A stretch of 64,000 nt of DNA from assembly GCA_016584305.1 (NCBI GenBank), contig JACEEZ010018526.1, forward strand, positions 62,001-126,000. The letters run 5' to 3'. This DNA comes from Chionoecetes opilio (lineage: Eukaryota > Arthropoda > Malacostraca > Decapoda > Majidae). The notes beneath the pieces were generated by a model. That model was not told the origin of the DNA and searched no databases. It saw nothing but the letters and a program-made list of their open reading frames with translations. Position 1 is the first letter of the stretch; every line of letters starts with the position of its first letter. Position numbers and translations under genes: made by a program. This document shows, one piece after another, positions 8,664-18,210 of this stretch.

Positions 8664-9528
8664 CAACGACAGGAAAACACCTCGTATAGGTCTCACGGCC
8701 TTGTTAGCTTCCTATTTTCTATGTTCTTATGTTATCACTGGTACTCTTGTAGTTCCTTATTTGTCTTATGTTTTATGTCCCCACGGCTCTCTTGTAGCTT
8801 CCTTATTTTCTTATGTTTCTTATGTCTCACGGGCCTCTTGGTAGATTCCTTATTTTCTTAGTTTTTATGTTCACGGCCTCTGGTAGCTTCCTATTTTCTT
8901 ATGTTCTTATGTCATTCACGGCCTCTGGTAGCTTCCTTATTTTCTATGTCCACGGCCTCTTGTAGCTTCCCTTTATTTTCTTATGTTTCTTATTGTCTCA
9001 CGGATTCTCTTTGTAGCTTCCTTATTTTCTTATGTCTATGGCACTCTTGTAGCTTCCTATTTTCTTATGTCTCACGGCCTCTTGTATGTTCACCTGATTT
9101 TTCTTTAGTGTTCGTGATGTCTCTGCGGCCTTGTAGCGTTCCTTTATTTTCTTATGTTCTTAGTCTCACGGCCTCTTGTGCTCCTTATTTTTCTTATGTC
9201 TCACGGCATCTTGTAGCTTTCCTTTATTTTCTTTATGTTTCCTTATGTCTCACGGCCTCTTGTAGCTTCCTTATTTATATATGTCTTCATGGCCTTCTTG
9301 GTTATGCTTCCTTATTTGCTTATGTCTCAGGCCTCTTGTAGCGTCCTTATTTTCTCTAGGTTCTTATGTACTCGCTGGACTCTTTCGCTTCCTTATTTTC
9401 TTTATGTCTTTCACGGCCATCTGGTAGCTTCCTATTTATTAGTCTCACGGCCTCTTGTAGCTTCCTTTATTTTCTTATCGGCTCACGGCCTCTTGTAAGC
9501 TTCTACTTATTTTCTATGTTCTTATGTT
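8664..9528 (+). repeat. Satellite array of CR1-like LINE 3' tails (44 bp unit)
   Basis: About 18-20 units of ~44 bp: TCTCACGGCCTCTTGTAGCT + TCCTTATTTTC + TTATGTTCTTATG. The first unit is preceded by CAGGAAAACACCTCGTATAG, the degraded LINE 3' UTR. The array therefore grew from the end of one inserted LINE copy. It starts ten bases after an RTK exon donor. Its open frames (8901-9341) are repeat translation, not genes. Confidence 0.9.
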
Positions 9529-9584
9529 AAAATTGTATATCCTCTCAAATCTTTCTTGTATATAATCTTATAGAAGAGGCTAGG

Positions 9585-9805
9585 GCTAGGGTAGGGTGGC
9601 TATAGTTCTATTTATTTTAACAGGCAAAAATTCACATTTCATCTTAAGGTCTCATGCGTTAAAACGATGCCTCTTGTTTACCTGATAATATGGTTAACTA
9701 TGATAGATACAGCTTTGACAATTAAGACAGAGCGTAATATTCCCTCTCCTGGCATCAAATATCAGTCAGTAATGCAGCAAGGGCGGCAGGATTGGTGCCG
9801 TTGTT
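9585..9805 (+). repeat. Dispersed repeat X, copy with empty MITE site
   Basis: It shares CATCTTAAGGTCTCATGC, GTTTACCTGATAATATGG and CCTGGCATCAA.ATCAGTCAG with copies at ~15165 and ~63335. At 9694-9697 it has a single TTAA (GGTTAACTATG) exactly where the copy at 15 kb carries the piggyBac-type MITE, so this is an empty site. Class unknown; no coding capacity. Confidence 0.8.
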
Positions 9806-9843
9806 AAAAAAAATAGGACTATAGTCATCAGGGTTAGCTTTAG

Positions 9844-10178
9844 ACATATGGAGTAACGGAATCAAAAGGTAAAAGCATAGATTTGATGTAAAGAAATAGG
9901 GAGTAAACTGGTTCACAAAATAGGGTGGTAATTTATGATTGGTATGGACTCAGTCATGGGGTAGTTAGTGCGGAGATTTTTTTTGTTTTTCAATAGGCAG
10001 TTTTGTTAAAGGAGGCTACGAAGGAAGCGAAAAAAAAAAAAATGACATATTTAATGGATGGTGGTAGTAGTTATAGTAAAGGTGGATGATGGTAGTGTTA
10101 AGTAACTAGGAACTACCAGTAGTAGCGTACTCCCCGCCATGTCTTGTAGCTTTCCTGTATTTCTTGTGTTCTTAGGTT
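9844..10178 (+). mobile_element. CR1-like LINE 3' end, copy in RTK intron
   Basis: Long but indel-rich copy: GGAGTAACGGAATCAAAA, TGGTTCACAAAATAGGGTGG, GTAGTTAGTGCGGAG, TGTTAAGTAACTAGGAACTA, CTTGTAGCTTTCC. Extra T and A runs (near 9970 and 10030) are inserted. Confidence 0.8.
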
Positions 10179-10234
10179 GTGTAAAAGTCTGCTCTGAACA
10201 AATAGCGTCTAAACACAATTCATTTTTTTCAACA

Positions 10235-11455
10235 AGGGTGTTAATAAGGTGTAGCAAGGGTGTTATATAAGGTGTAGAAGGTGTTAGAAAGGGGTGTTTA
10301 ATAATGGTGGTAGGTGTTGATTAGGTGTTAAGTGTTAGCTAGCCAAGGGTGTTTAATAAGGTGTTAAGGTGTTAGCAATGTGGTGTGAATAAGGGTGTGT
10401 AAGGTGTAACAAGGGTGTAATTAAGGTGTTAAGGTGTTAGCAAGGGTGCTATTAAGTGTTTAAGGGTTGTTAGGCAAGGGTTTTGTATTGTTAATACAGG
10501 TTAGGTGATTGTTGTGTTTAGGTTAAGGGTGTGTTAAGAGTGTTAGCAAGGGTGTTATTAAAGGTGTTAAGGTGTTAGCAAGTGTGTTAATAAGGTTGTT
10601 AAGGTGTTTAGCAGGGTGGTATTAAGGTGTAAGGTGATTAGCAAGGGTGTTATAAGGTGTTGGGAAGGTGTTAGCAGGGTTGTTAATAAGGTGTTAAGTG
10701 TTAGCAAGGGTGTATTAAGGTGTTAAGGTGTTTAAGCAAGGGTGGTTATTAAGGTGTTAAGGTGTAAGCAAGGGTGTTAATAAGTGTTTAAGGGTTAGCC
10801 GGGGGTTTTTGTTTATTAATGGTTGTTACGGTGTTGTAGGCAAGGGTGTTAATAGTTGTTAGGTTTAGCCCCCCCCCCCCAAAGGGGGGGGTGTTATTAA
10901 GGTGTTAAGGTGTTACGCAAGGTGTTAATAAGGTGGTTAAGGTGTTAGGCGGTGGTTGTTAAGAAGGTGGGTATATAGTGTTAGAAAGGGTGTTATTAAG
11001 GTGTTTAAGGTTTGTAGGCAAGGGTGTTTATTAAGTGTTTTAAGAGGGGTGTAATAAGGTGTAAGGGTTTTTAGCATAGGGTGTATTAAGTGTTATGGTG
11101 TTAGCAAGGGTGTTTTAAGGTGTAAGGTGTTAGGAAGGTGTTAAATAGGGTTAAGGTGTTAGCTAAGGGTGTTTAATAGGTGTTAAGGTGTTAGGAGGGG
11201 TTTAATCAGGTGTAAGGTTTTAGCAAGGTGTGTATAAGGTTGTTAAGGTGTTTAGGAGGGGTGGTGTTAATAAGGTGTTAAGGTGTTAGAAGGGTGTTAT
11301 TAAGGTAGTTAAGGTGTGTTGCAAGGGTGTTATTAAGGTGTTAAGAGGGGGTTAATAAGGTGTTAAGGTGTTAGCAAGGGGTTAATAAGGTGTTAAGGTG
11401 TTAGCAATGGTGTTAAATAAAGGTGTTAAGTTGTTGTAGCAAGGGTGTTAAGTGT
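10235..11455 (+). repeat. ~31 bp minisatellite (GGTGTTAAGGTGTTAGCAAG) in RTK intron
   Basis: About 1.2 kb of imperfect units GGTGTTAGCAAGGGTGTTA + ATAAGGTGTTAA. Two short C and G runs near 10870 interrupt it. No gene. Confidence 0.92.
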
Positions 11456-11798
11456 TACTGTATACAATGGGTCAAAATTTCATATGTAATTTGCAACTGT
11501 TTTTTTCCTTCATTAGATATTGACCGTCATTCTGATTCATATACAATACATACATACAATTCTCACGTTGCTGATTGGTGCCAGTTAACAAATTCTCTGG
11601 TTAACCCTTGTGCCACTTTAGATTTATTATGGGTATTAGTATGTTATAGGTGAGTCTGTGATAATCCATTAAACACTTACTTCTATCCTTTCATTAATAC
11701 TACTCGTCATCGTGATTTCATAGTCACCCTCATACTCAATTCAACGTGCATACGGTGACAGTTAATAAATTCCTATGGTTAACTTCGTGCTATAGTTA
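11456..11798. repeat. Two-copy ~110 bp duplication in RTK intron
   Basis: The stretch ~11512-11620 (TTCATTAGATATTGACCGTC ... AACAAATTCTCTGGTTAACC) is repeated, diverged, at ~11690-11795 (TTCATTAATACTACTCGTCA ... AATAAATTCCTATGGTTAAC). No protein is recognised. Confidence 0.55.
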
Positions 11799-12027
11799 TT
11801 AACCCTTGAGGCTCAGAAAACGTATTTCCCTTGTGAATTGGGTACCAGTAGAACGGTTTTTAGTGGATAGAGGCCAATATTTTATAGCTTATGGGACCTG
11901 TTTTAGTGCCTTGTCGACTAAACTAATTTGATATATGCAGTTACTTTTTGTAATTTTTTGGTTCGCGACAACATTCAATTTTTATAAGCAAATGGAAAGA
12001 TTTGCGCGTTTGGAACAAAGTGATTAA
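11799..12027 (+). mobile_element. piggyBac-type MITE, copy 4 (diverged)
   Basis: It begins TTAACCCTTGAGGCTCAGAA and ends near GCGCGTTTGGAAC..GATTAA. The interior TTGGGTACCAGTAGAACGG and CTAATTTGATATATGCAG match other copies. The right terminus is degraded. Confidence 0.75.
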
Positions 12028-12092
12028 GATTAGATTTATTGTGTAGGAAATTTGTAACCCATTCCCATGACATGTGATGTCTTTCATCTCAG

Positions 12093-12206
12093 CTACATAA
12101 TCAGGACGCGGTGCTGGGAGGTGTGTTCCATTCTGAGTCGCCCGTCCTTCACCGAGCTGCGGAGCAAAAACATTTTCTGGGCGCATCATGAGGCCAGTTG
12201 TTATAT
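12093..12206 (+). CDS. Pvr: RTK exon: end of kinase C-lobe (subdomain XI)
   Basis: Acceptor CTTTCATCTCAG. The first base C completes the split Ile codon of the previous exon; then the sequence reads YIIRTRCWEVCSILSRPSFT and ELRSK without indels. Y..M..CW....RPSF.EL is the conserved C-lobe signature, with the invariant Arg in RPSF. After ELRSK the frame is uncertain. A donor-like TTATAT/GTAAAA at 12206 is the best end, giving about 38 codons, but the last ~15 codons are insecure. Phase continuity with the exon 3.4 kb upstream is strong support that both belong to one gene. Confidence 0.78.
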
Positions 12207-12227
12207 GTAAAAGAGGTTAAGCTTTGC

Positions 12228-12379
12228 TAGTGTTTGATCATGGGATATGACCTGTTTTAGTATCCTTGTGGCCACTAGCTCTCTGGTATATTATAATTAC
12301 TGTTTTTAAAAATCTTATGGATAAAGACAGACGATTTTATATGTAGCAAAAGATTAAGATCTGGGCGTGAAGAGGTTAA
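12228..12379 (+). mobile_element. piggyBac-type MITE, copy 5 (left part missing)
   Basis: It retains GGGATATGACCTGTTTTAGT, TCCTTGTGGCCACTAG and the right end GATCTGGGCGTGAAGAGGTT followed by AA. It lies about 200 bp after copy 4, with the kinase exon in between. Confidence 0.75.
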
Positions 12380-12431
12380 GGAAAAAGGGCAAAAAAATGA
12401 TTATGCTGAATTTAATTGTTGTGTTTTTTAA

Positions 12432-12640
12432 GAATGGGATCTAATATAGCTTTGTAGGTGATAGCTGGTCTTTGATGTTAATGAATGGGATCTAGATATA
12501 GCTTTGTAGTGTTAAGCCTGGCCCTGTGCTATATGAAGGGACTAGATAGAGCTTTGTAGTGTTAAGCCTGGCCTGCTGCTAATGAATGGATCTAGATATA
12601 GCTTTGTAGGTTAAGCCTGGCCTGCTGAATGATGTCTGAA
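12432..12640 (+). repeat. ~46 bp tandem repeat, about four units
   Basis: Units of AATGGGATCTAGATATAGCT + TTGTAGTGTTAAGCCTGGCC. Intronic, no coding content. Confidence 0.85.
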
Positions 12641-12731
12641 CTTTATTCCCCAAAGTCTCTTTGACTATATTATTGTTTCGCTAAGTCATGACGTATGGTA
12701 GTAAGGAATCTTGAGTTTGTTGTGATTGGAA

Positions 12732-12873
12732 ATAAGTGCAGAGTCAATAGGAGCTTTAAAAGGAGGCAGATCATTTCATGGATGGGGATGAAAGGTGGAT
12801 GTAGGTAGTGTTAAGTTACAGGTACTCCACGTCTAGGTACTCACGGGCCTCTTGTAGCTTCCTTATGTTCTTT
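12732..12873 (+). mobile_element. CR1-like LINE 3' end, short copy
   Basis: GTGCAGAGTCAATAGGAGCT, TTTAAAAGGAGG, GGATGAAAGGTGGATGTAGG (..ERWM stop) and the tail CTCTTGTAGCTTCCTTATG. Confidence 0.85.
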
Positions 12874-12959
12874 GAAAGTATGATGTAATGCTTAGTCTAG
12901 GGCATCTTAAAAAAAATAACCCAAATTTTATAGATTTCACTAATTATATACATTAGTTT

Positions 12960-14930
12960 CTTGTTGTAGTGTATTCTTGTACATGTATAGTATAGTTGTC
13001 TTGTTATCTTACTCTTCGTCCATTTGTATAGTATATGGTGCTTGTGTAGTATTCTTTGTCCATGTATAGTATAGTTGGCGTGTATGTATGTACTCTTGGC
13101 CGTATAGTATTAGTTGTCTTGTATGTTACTCTTTGGCCATTGTATAAGTATAGTTGTCTTGTGTATATTCTTTGTCCAGGGTATAGTATAGTGTCTTGTA
13201 TATTACTCTGTCCATTGTATAGATATTAGGTTGTCCTTGTATATTTACTGCTTGTCCATGTGGCTATAGTATAGTTGTCTTGTATGTTTACGCTTGTCCA
13301 ATTGTATAGTAATGTTTCTTGTGTAGTATTCTTGGTCCATTGTATAGTATAGTGTCTTGTGTAGTATTCTTGTCCATTGTATAGTATAGTTGTCTTGTGT
13401 GGGATTCTTGTTCCATTGTATGAGTATAGTTGCTTGTATATAGATCTGTCCATTGTTATAGTAAGTTGTCTTGTATTATTACTCGTTGTCATTTGTGTAT
13501 TTAGTTGTATAGTTGTTTGGTTCATGTGTGTTGTATGTATTTCTTGTTCATTTGGTATAGTTGTTGATTTATGTTGTCTGTATTGTTATCTCTTGTCCAT
13601 TGTATTAGTATAGTTGTTCTTGTATATTGACTCTGGTCCATGTATAGTATAGTTGTCCATTGTGTAGTTATTTTTGTCCCATGTGTATAGTATAGTTTGT
13701 CTTGATGGTTACTCTTGTCCATTGTATAGTATTAGTTGGTCTTGTGTAGTATTCTCTGTCCATTGTATCAGTTATAGTTGTCTTGTGTAGTATTTTGTCA
13801 ATGTATAGTAAGTGTCTTGTATGTTACTATTGTCCATGTATAGTATAGTTGGCTTGTGTTAGTATTCTTGTCCATTGTATAGTTTATAGTTGTCTTGTAT
13901 GTTACTCTGTCCATTGTATTAGTATAGGTGTTTCTTGTATAGTACTTTCTTGTCCATGGTATATGTATAGTTGTCTGTGAGTTAGTATTCTTGTCCATTG
14001 TATAGTATAGTTGTCTTGTGTAGTATCTTGCCATATTTTTGTATAGTATAGTTGTCGTGTATGTTACTCTTTGTACATTGTTAAGTATAGTTGTCTTGTG
14101 TAGTATTTGTCCATTGTTTAGTATAGTTGTTGTATATTACTCTTGTAAATTGTATAGTATAGTCGTCTTTTGTGTAGTATTCTTGTCCATTGTATAGTTA
14201 GTTGTCTTGTGTAGTATTCTGTCCATTGTATAGTATAGTTGTCTGTGTATGTTATTCTAGTCCCATTGTATAGTATAGTGTTGTCTTGTATGTTACTCTT
14301 GTCCAGTTGTATAGTATAGTTGTCTTTTGTATATTACTCTTTGTCTATTGTATAGCTATAGTGTTCTTGTATATTACCGTATCCATTTGTTTATAGTATA
14401 GTTGTCTTGGTATGTTACTCTTGTCCATTGTATAGTATAGTTGTTGTGTTAGGTATTCGTGTCCATTGTATAGTATATTGTCTTGTATGTGACTCTTGTC
14501 CATTGTATAGTATAGGTTGTCTGTATATTACTTTCTTGTCCATTGTATAGTATAGTTGTCTTGTGTAGTATTCTTGTCCATTGTATAGTATAGTTGTCTT
14601 GGTAGTATTCTTGTCTCATTGTTTATAGTTATAATTGTCTGTGTAGTATTCTTGTCCATGTAGAGTATAGTTGTCTTGTGTAGTATTCTTTCCATTGTAT
14701 AGTATAGTTGTCTTGTATATTACTCTTGTCCATTGTAGAGTATAGTTGTCTTGTATATACTCGTGTCCCTTGTATAGTATAGGTTGTCTGTGTGTAGTAT
14801 TCTTGTCACATTGTATAGTTATAGTTGTTCTGTGTAGTATTCTTGTCCCATTGTATAGTATAGTTGTGTCTTGTGTAGTATTCTTGTCATTGTAAATTAT
14901 AGTTGATCCTTGGTAGTATTCTTGTTCCTG
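12960..14930 (+). repeat. ~38 bp minisatellite (TTGTCCATTGTATAGTATAG), 2 kb
   Basis: Nearly fifty imperfect units TTGTCCATTGTATAGTATAG + TTGTCTTGTGTAGTATTC. It occupies most of the intron before the tail exon at 14980. Open frames on either strand are repeat translation (Thr/Gln/Tyr-rich) and not genes. Confidence 0.93.
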
Positions 14931-14979
14931 TCCAGTACTGATCTAGATAAAACAACTTGTCATCCTTTTATGTTGCCAG

Positions 14980-15132
14980 GAGTATGGTATCTGAGAACGA
15001 CGCCTACATGAAGAGAACCTGGAAGCGGTTCAGGAGGAGACAGACTACCTCAACATGATGGCAGACCCCAGCTTTCAAAACTGTACCAGCCCTGAAGAGG
15101 TGGATGTGTCTCCCAACTACATGAATGTTGCT
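14980..15132 (+). CDS. Pvr: RTK tail exon with three tyrosine docking motifs
   Basis: The acceptor is TTATGTTGCCAG and the donor GTTGCT/GTAAGTC. The first ~10 codons read EYVSENDAYMK with one base extra. After one missing base it continues ENLEAVQEETDYLNMMADPS, then FQNCTSPEEVDVSPNYMNVA. DYLNM fits the YxxM consensus bound by the PI3K p85 SH2 domain, NYMNV fits the YxN consensus of Grb2, and AYMK is a third candidate phosphosite. Acidic, Ser/Tyr-rich sequence after a kinase domain is what a PDGFR/VEGFR-class cytoplasmic tail looks like. The exon ends in phase 0. Confidence 0.75.
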
Positions 15133-15164
15133 GTAAGTCTTGCTAGTGTCTTTACGTTGTATTC

Positions 15165-15567
15165 ACACTATAGTCTATTATTTTTAACGTGGCGAAAATT
15201 CCATTCCATCTTAAGGTCTCATGCTTAAAATTGTGCCTATGTTTACCTGATAATATGGTTAACCCCTTGAGGCCCAGAACGTAATTTCCATTGTAATTTG
15301 GGTACCATTAGACTATTTTTAGTGAATAGAAGCAATATTTTATAGCTATGACCTGTTTAGCATCCTTGTCCACTAACTAATTTGGTATATTCAGTGACTT
15401 CGTAATTTATGGCTCTAACAAAAAGACGATTCTTATATTATGTCTAAATGGAAAAATCTGGACATGAAGGGGTTAGCTATGATGAAATACAGCTGAAATT
15501 TAGAAGAATCTTAGTATTCCCTTCTCCTGGCATCAATATCATTCAGCAAGCAGCAAGGGGTCAAGGA
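15165..15567 (+). repeat. Dispersed repeat X, copy interrupted by a MITE
   Basis: CTATAGTCTATTATTTTTAAC, CCATCTTAAGGTCTCATGC and GTTTACCTGATAATATGG up to TTAA, then a 210 bp MITE, then resumption at CTATGATGAAATACAGCTGA and CCCTTCTCCTGGCATCAA. The two uninterrupted relatives are at 9585 and 63335. Confidence 0.82.
15259..15476 (+). mobile_element. piggyBac-type MITE, copy 6, nested in repeat X
   Basis: Runs from TTAACCCCTTGAGGCCCAGA to ..TGGACATGAAGGGGTTAG. The left TTAA is intact and the right copy reads TTAG. Removing the element restores GGTTAACTATGAT as seen in empty copies of repeat X at 9694 and 63381. This fixes the target site and the element's exact ends. Confidence 0.9.
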
Positions 15568-15800
15568 TTTACAGATGTTTGTGCTGTTTAGAGATGTTTA
15601 CAATGTTTGTCACAGATGTTACAATGTTGTTACAGATGTTTGCAATGGCTGTACACTTCTCCATGAAAGCTGTATCTCTAAACCTTTATGCACTTATGCT
15701 TCTAAGGGACTAGAAAATTATAAACTCAGTATAAGGTTTGTGTTTAGCAAATGTAAATCAGTGTGATGGAATCATGGCATAGTCACACATTTTTACATCT
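15568..15800. repeat. Short ACAGATGTTT repeat and unassigned intron
   Basis: From 15568 to 15650 a ~10-18 bp motif ACAGATGTT(TGC/ACAATG) recurs. The rest (to 15800) has no recognisable feature. Confidence 0.5.
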
Positions 15801-15805
15801 GTGGC

Positions 15806-15935
15806 TTTTCTCCCACCTATATGAATGTCCCTGTAAGTCTTGCTAGTGGTCTTTGAGGTTGTATTCATCTATAGTTTATACTTTTTACACGAGGGCTAAA
15901 ATACCAATTCCTATCTTAAAGGTGCCAGTGCTTAT
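15806..15935 (+). pseudogene. Duplicated end of the RTK tail exon plus its donor and intron start
   Basis: TCTCCCACCTATATGAATGT + CCCTGTAAGTCTTGCTAGTG repeats the last ~24 coding bases (SP.YMNV) of the exon at 14980, its GTAAGT donor, and at least 90 bp of the following intron including the start of repeat X. It lies ~700 bp downstream. No acceptor is obvious directly upstream, so it is probably a tandem-duplication remnant, although a used second YMNV exon is possible. Confidence 0.65.
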
Positions 15936-16111
15936 TGTCATTGTTATTTTGTCGTATTAGTTTATCTGATTTAATATTTTAACCATGAAACTTAAAACTC
16001 CTTCATTATAGGTAAGTGTTTTTGTCTTTAGATTTTTGTTATGCCTCCAGCTGCAAATTTCACTCTCTGGGACGTTCACAGGAATTTACCATATATTTTT
16101 CAAAATGTAAT

Positions 16112-16440
16112 TCGCCTCCGTGCGACAGGCTGCAGTGGCTAGCGCGTCTCGTTACGATATCTGCGGGCCCTCGGTTCGAGTCCTGGGGTCCAGGGCAAGC
16201 GTGTGGACCATGCCTACCCAGCTGTTCTTCCTTCCTTTCGGGTGTTGATAAATGGGGTACCTGGGGTAATACATAGGGAAGGTAACCTTATCCTGGTAAC
16301 CCGGGTGTCACACTAGCCCGTGTGTCTCAGAGGGTAACGGGTCCTGTAACCCACCACAGGCTCTAAGGGCTAATGCCACGGAGAGAGCACCGAATGCCAC
16401 GCGCTAGCATAGCGTATGCTCCATTCTTTACCTTTACCTA
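16112..16440 (+). mobile_element. tRNA-derived SINE
   Basis: The A-box-like TGGCTAGCGCG (16136-16146) and perfect B box GGTTCGAGTCC (16173-16183) give pol III promoter spacing. A ~250 bp non-tRNA body follows (CAAGCGTGTGGACCATGCC, GGTAACCTTATCCTGGTAAC) and ends in an A/T-rich tail TTACCTTTACCTATG. The frame 16016-16276 crossing it is not a gene. Confidence 0.75.
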
Positions 16441-16524
16441 TGTTTTAGTTATCACCCATTGTGTAGCTACATTTTGAAAGGCTTCTTTCTGACCATGGTG
16501 TTGACAAGGTCTGCACCATTACAG

Positions 16525-16587
16525 GGCCAAACCGGAACCTCGGATTGCTGGAACATACCTGTCTGAGAATACTGTGGCCCACTCAAA
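16525..16587 (+). CDS. Candidate 63 bp RTK tail exon
   Basis: Good splice signals flank it: acceptor GCACCATTACAG and donor CTCAAA/GTAAGAA. Two frames are open. The one starting at the second base gives AKPEPRIAGTYLSENTVAHS, which contains a tyrosine in an acidic/polar context, plausible for a receptor tail. Phase does not join cleanly to the tail exon (phase 0) without an indel, and no conserved motif decides the frame, so this is a proposal only. Confidence 0.3.
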
Positions 16588-16730
16588 GTAAGAACTCTGT
16601 CTCTTACATCCGTTCCATAATGGTCCTCGGCAGGGAGCAACTATCCTCCCATGGAACAACATTAAGTCACAGGAGCCATTGGGCGAGTCCTCCACTCCCC
16701 GGACAAAGTGAGCCCTCCAAGGTTATGTGT

Positions 16731-16930
16731 ACATAAGAACAGAAGGAAAGCTACAAGGGCTGGGGAGACCTACACGTGGTTAGTTCGATGTTACTTAACA
16801 CTACCTAAATCCATCCTTTCATCCCCACCATTAATTTATCATCACAGCCTCCTTTTTAAGGCTCCTATTGACTCTCGCATTGTACCACTTGACGACGAGT
16901 CCATTCCAATAATTTACCACCCCTACAAGA
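16731..16930 (-). mobile_element. CR1-like LINE 3' end, minus-strand copy
   Basis: Reverse complement of the family: CATAAGAACAGAAGGAAGC-like tail, CCTACACGTGGTTAGTT, CACTACCTAAATCCATCC, AGCCTCCTTTTTAAGGCTCC, CGAGTCCATTCCAATAATTT. It ends near 16930. Confidence 0.8.
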
Positions 16931-16944
16931 AGCAAGGCACGAGT

Positions 16945-17712
16945 TGAGTGTGTGTGGGAAATGGGTCTTTAAATTATAGTTGTTTGTGGATAAGGGGTTT
17001 TAAATTCAGTTGTTTTTTTTTTTTTTCGTTTGAAAAGAGGACTTTAAAAATCGTTGTTTGTGGAAAAGGGTCTTTTAAATCAGTTGTTTGTTGAAAATGG
17101 GACTTTAAATCAGTTGTGTGTGGAAAAATAGGTCTTTAAATCAGTTGTTTGTGGAGAAAATGGGACTTTAAAATCAGTTTGTTTGTGGAATAATGGGAAT
17201 CGTATAATCATTGTTTGTGTGAAAATGGACTTTAATCAGTTTGTTTGTGGAAAAAATGGGACTTTAAATATCAAGTTGTTTGTGGAAAAGTGGGTCTTAA
17301 AATCAGTTGTTGTGTGGACTAAATGGACTTTATAATCAGTGTTTGTGGTATAAATGCGGACTTTTAAATAGCTGTTTGTGGGAAAATGGGACTTTAAATC
17401 AGTTTGTTTGCTGGAAAAATGGGACTTTAAATAAGTTGTTTGTGGGCAAACGGTCTTTAAAACAGTTGTTTGTGGGATAAAGTGGACTTTTAAATCAGTG
17501 TTTGTGGAAAATGGGACTTAAATCAGTGTTTGTGGAAAATGGTCAGATCTTTAAATCAGTTGTTTGTGGAAAATGTGTTCTTAAAATCAGTTGTTTGTGG
17601 AAAAAATGGGACTTAAATCAGTTGTTGTGGAAAATGGGAGCTTAAATCAGTTGTTTGTGGAAAATGGGACTTTAAATCAGTTGTTTGTGGGAAAATGGGA
17701 CTTTTTAAATCA
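16945..17712 (+). repeat. ~30 bp minisatellite (AAATCAGTTGTTTGTGGAAA)
   Basis: About 25 imperfect units AAATCAGTTGTTTGTGGAAA + ATGGGACTTT. It abuts the MITE at 17716. No gene; the frame 17591-17842 is repeat read-through. Confidence 0.92.
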
Positions 17713-17715
17713 TGT

Positions 17716-18210
17716 AAGGTGCGTCACACAAGGCATTACGTTGACGCATTACGTGATTGCGGGAAGTGATGCAGCACGGGTGTTGTGTCCACACAATGGC
17801 ATTACGTTGCACTTATTTACGTTGCGCATGTTCATTACGTGATGTGCGGGCGGGAGGTTTACTGTGATATCATCATAACATTTGCTGAATTTGTACCAGA
17901 GAGAGAGCCAGATAATGATACTATAAGCCTTCTCATACAAAGAAGGATCCGTTTGTATAATAATTATGATCCTTAAATAGTAAGAGAAATCCTTGTAAAT
18001 AATGTAGTAATAAGTCTTTGATATGTAAAAAGAAAGGCAGTGCACGACAGCTTGACGATAGTAGTGCGCATTACGTTTGCAGAAATGCCCCGCGCAGATT
18101 GCCTCCGCATTACTTTTTCGAATCACTCAACACGAAATCGAGTTCCCGCGTCCATTAATGCGCAACGTTAATGCGCAAATACGTTTAATGCCTTGTGTGG
18201 AAGGCACCTT
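17716..18210. mobile_element. MITE with long inverted termini, PIF/Harbinger-like
   Basis: The left end AAGGTGCGTCACACAAGGCATTACGT and the right end ..AATGCCTTGTGTGGAAGGCACCTT are inverted repeats. Subterminal GCATTACG/GCATTAACG phrases are reiterated on both sides. Such (A)GGTGC..CACACAAGGCATTA ends with reiterated GCATTAACG-like sub-repeats resemble PIF/Harbinger non-autonomous elements. I cannot see a clean target duplication, so the superfamily is tentative. No transposase frame. Confidence 0.65.

Noticed and set aside
8901..9498. Hydrophobic multi-pass-like proteins
   Set aside because: They are the 44 bp LINE-tail satellite translated.
7850..14930. CRISPR-like arrays
   Set aside because: Repeats are directly tandem with no unique spacers, in an animal genome; they are minisatellites.
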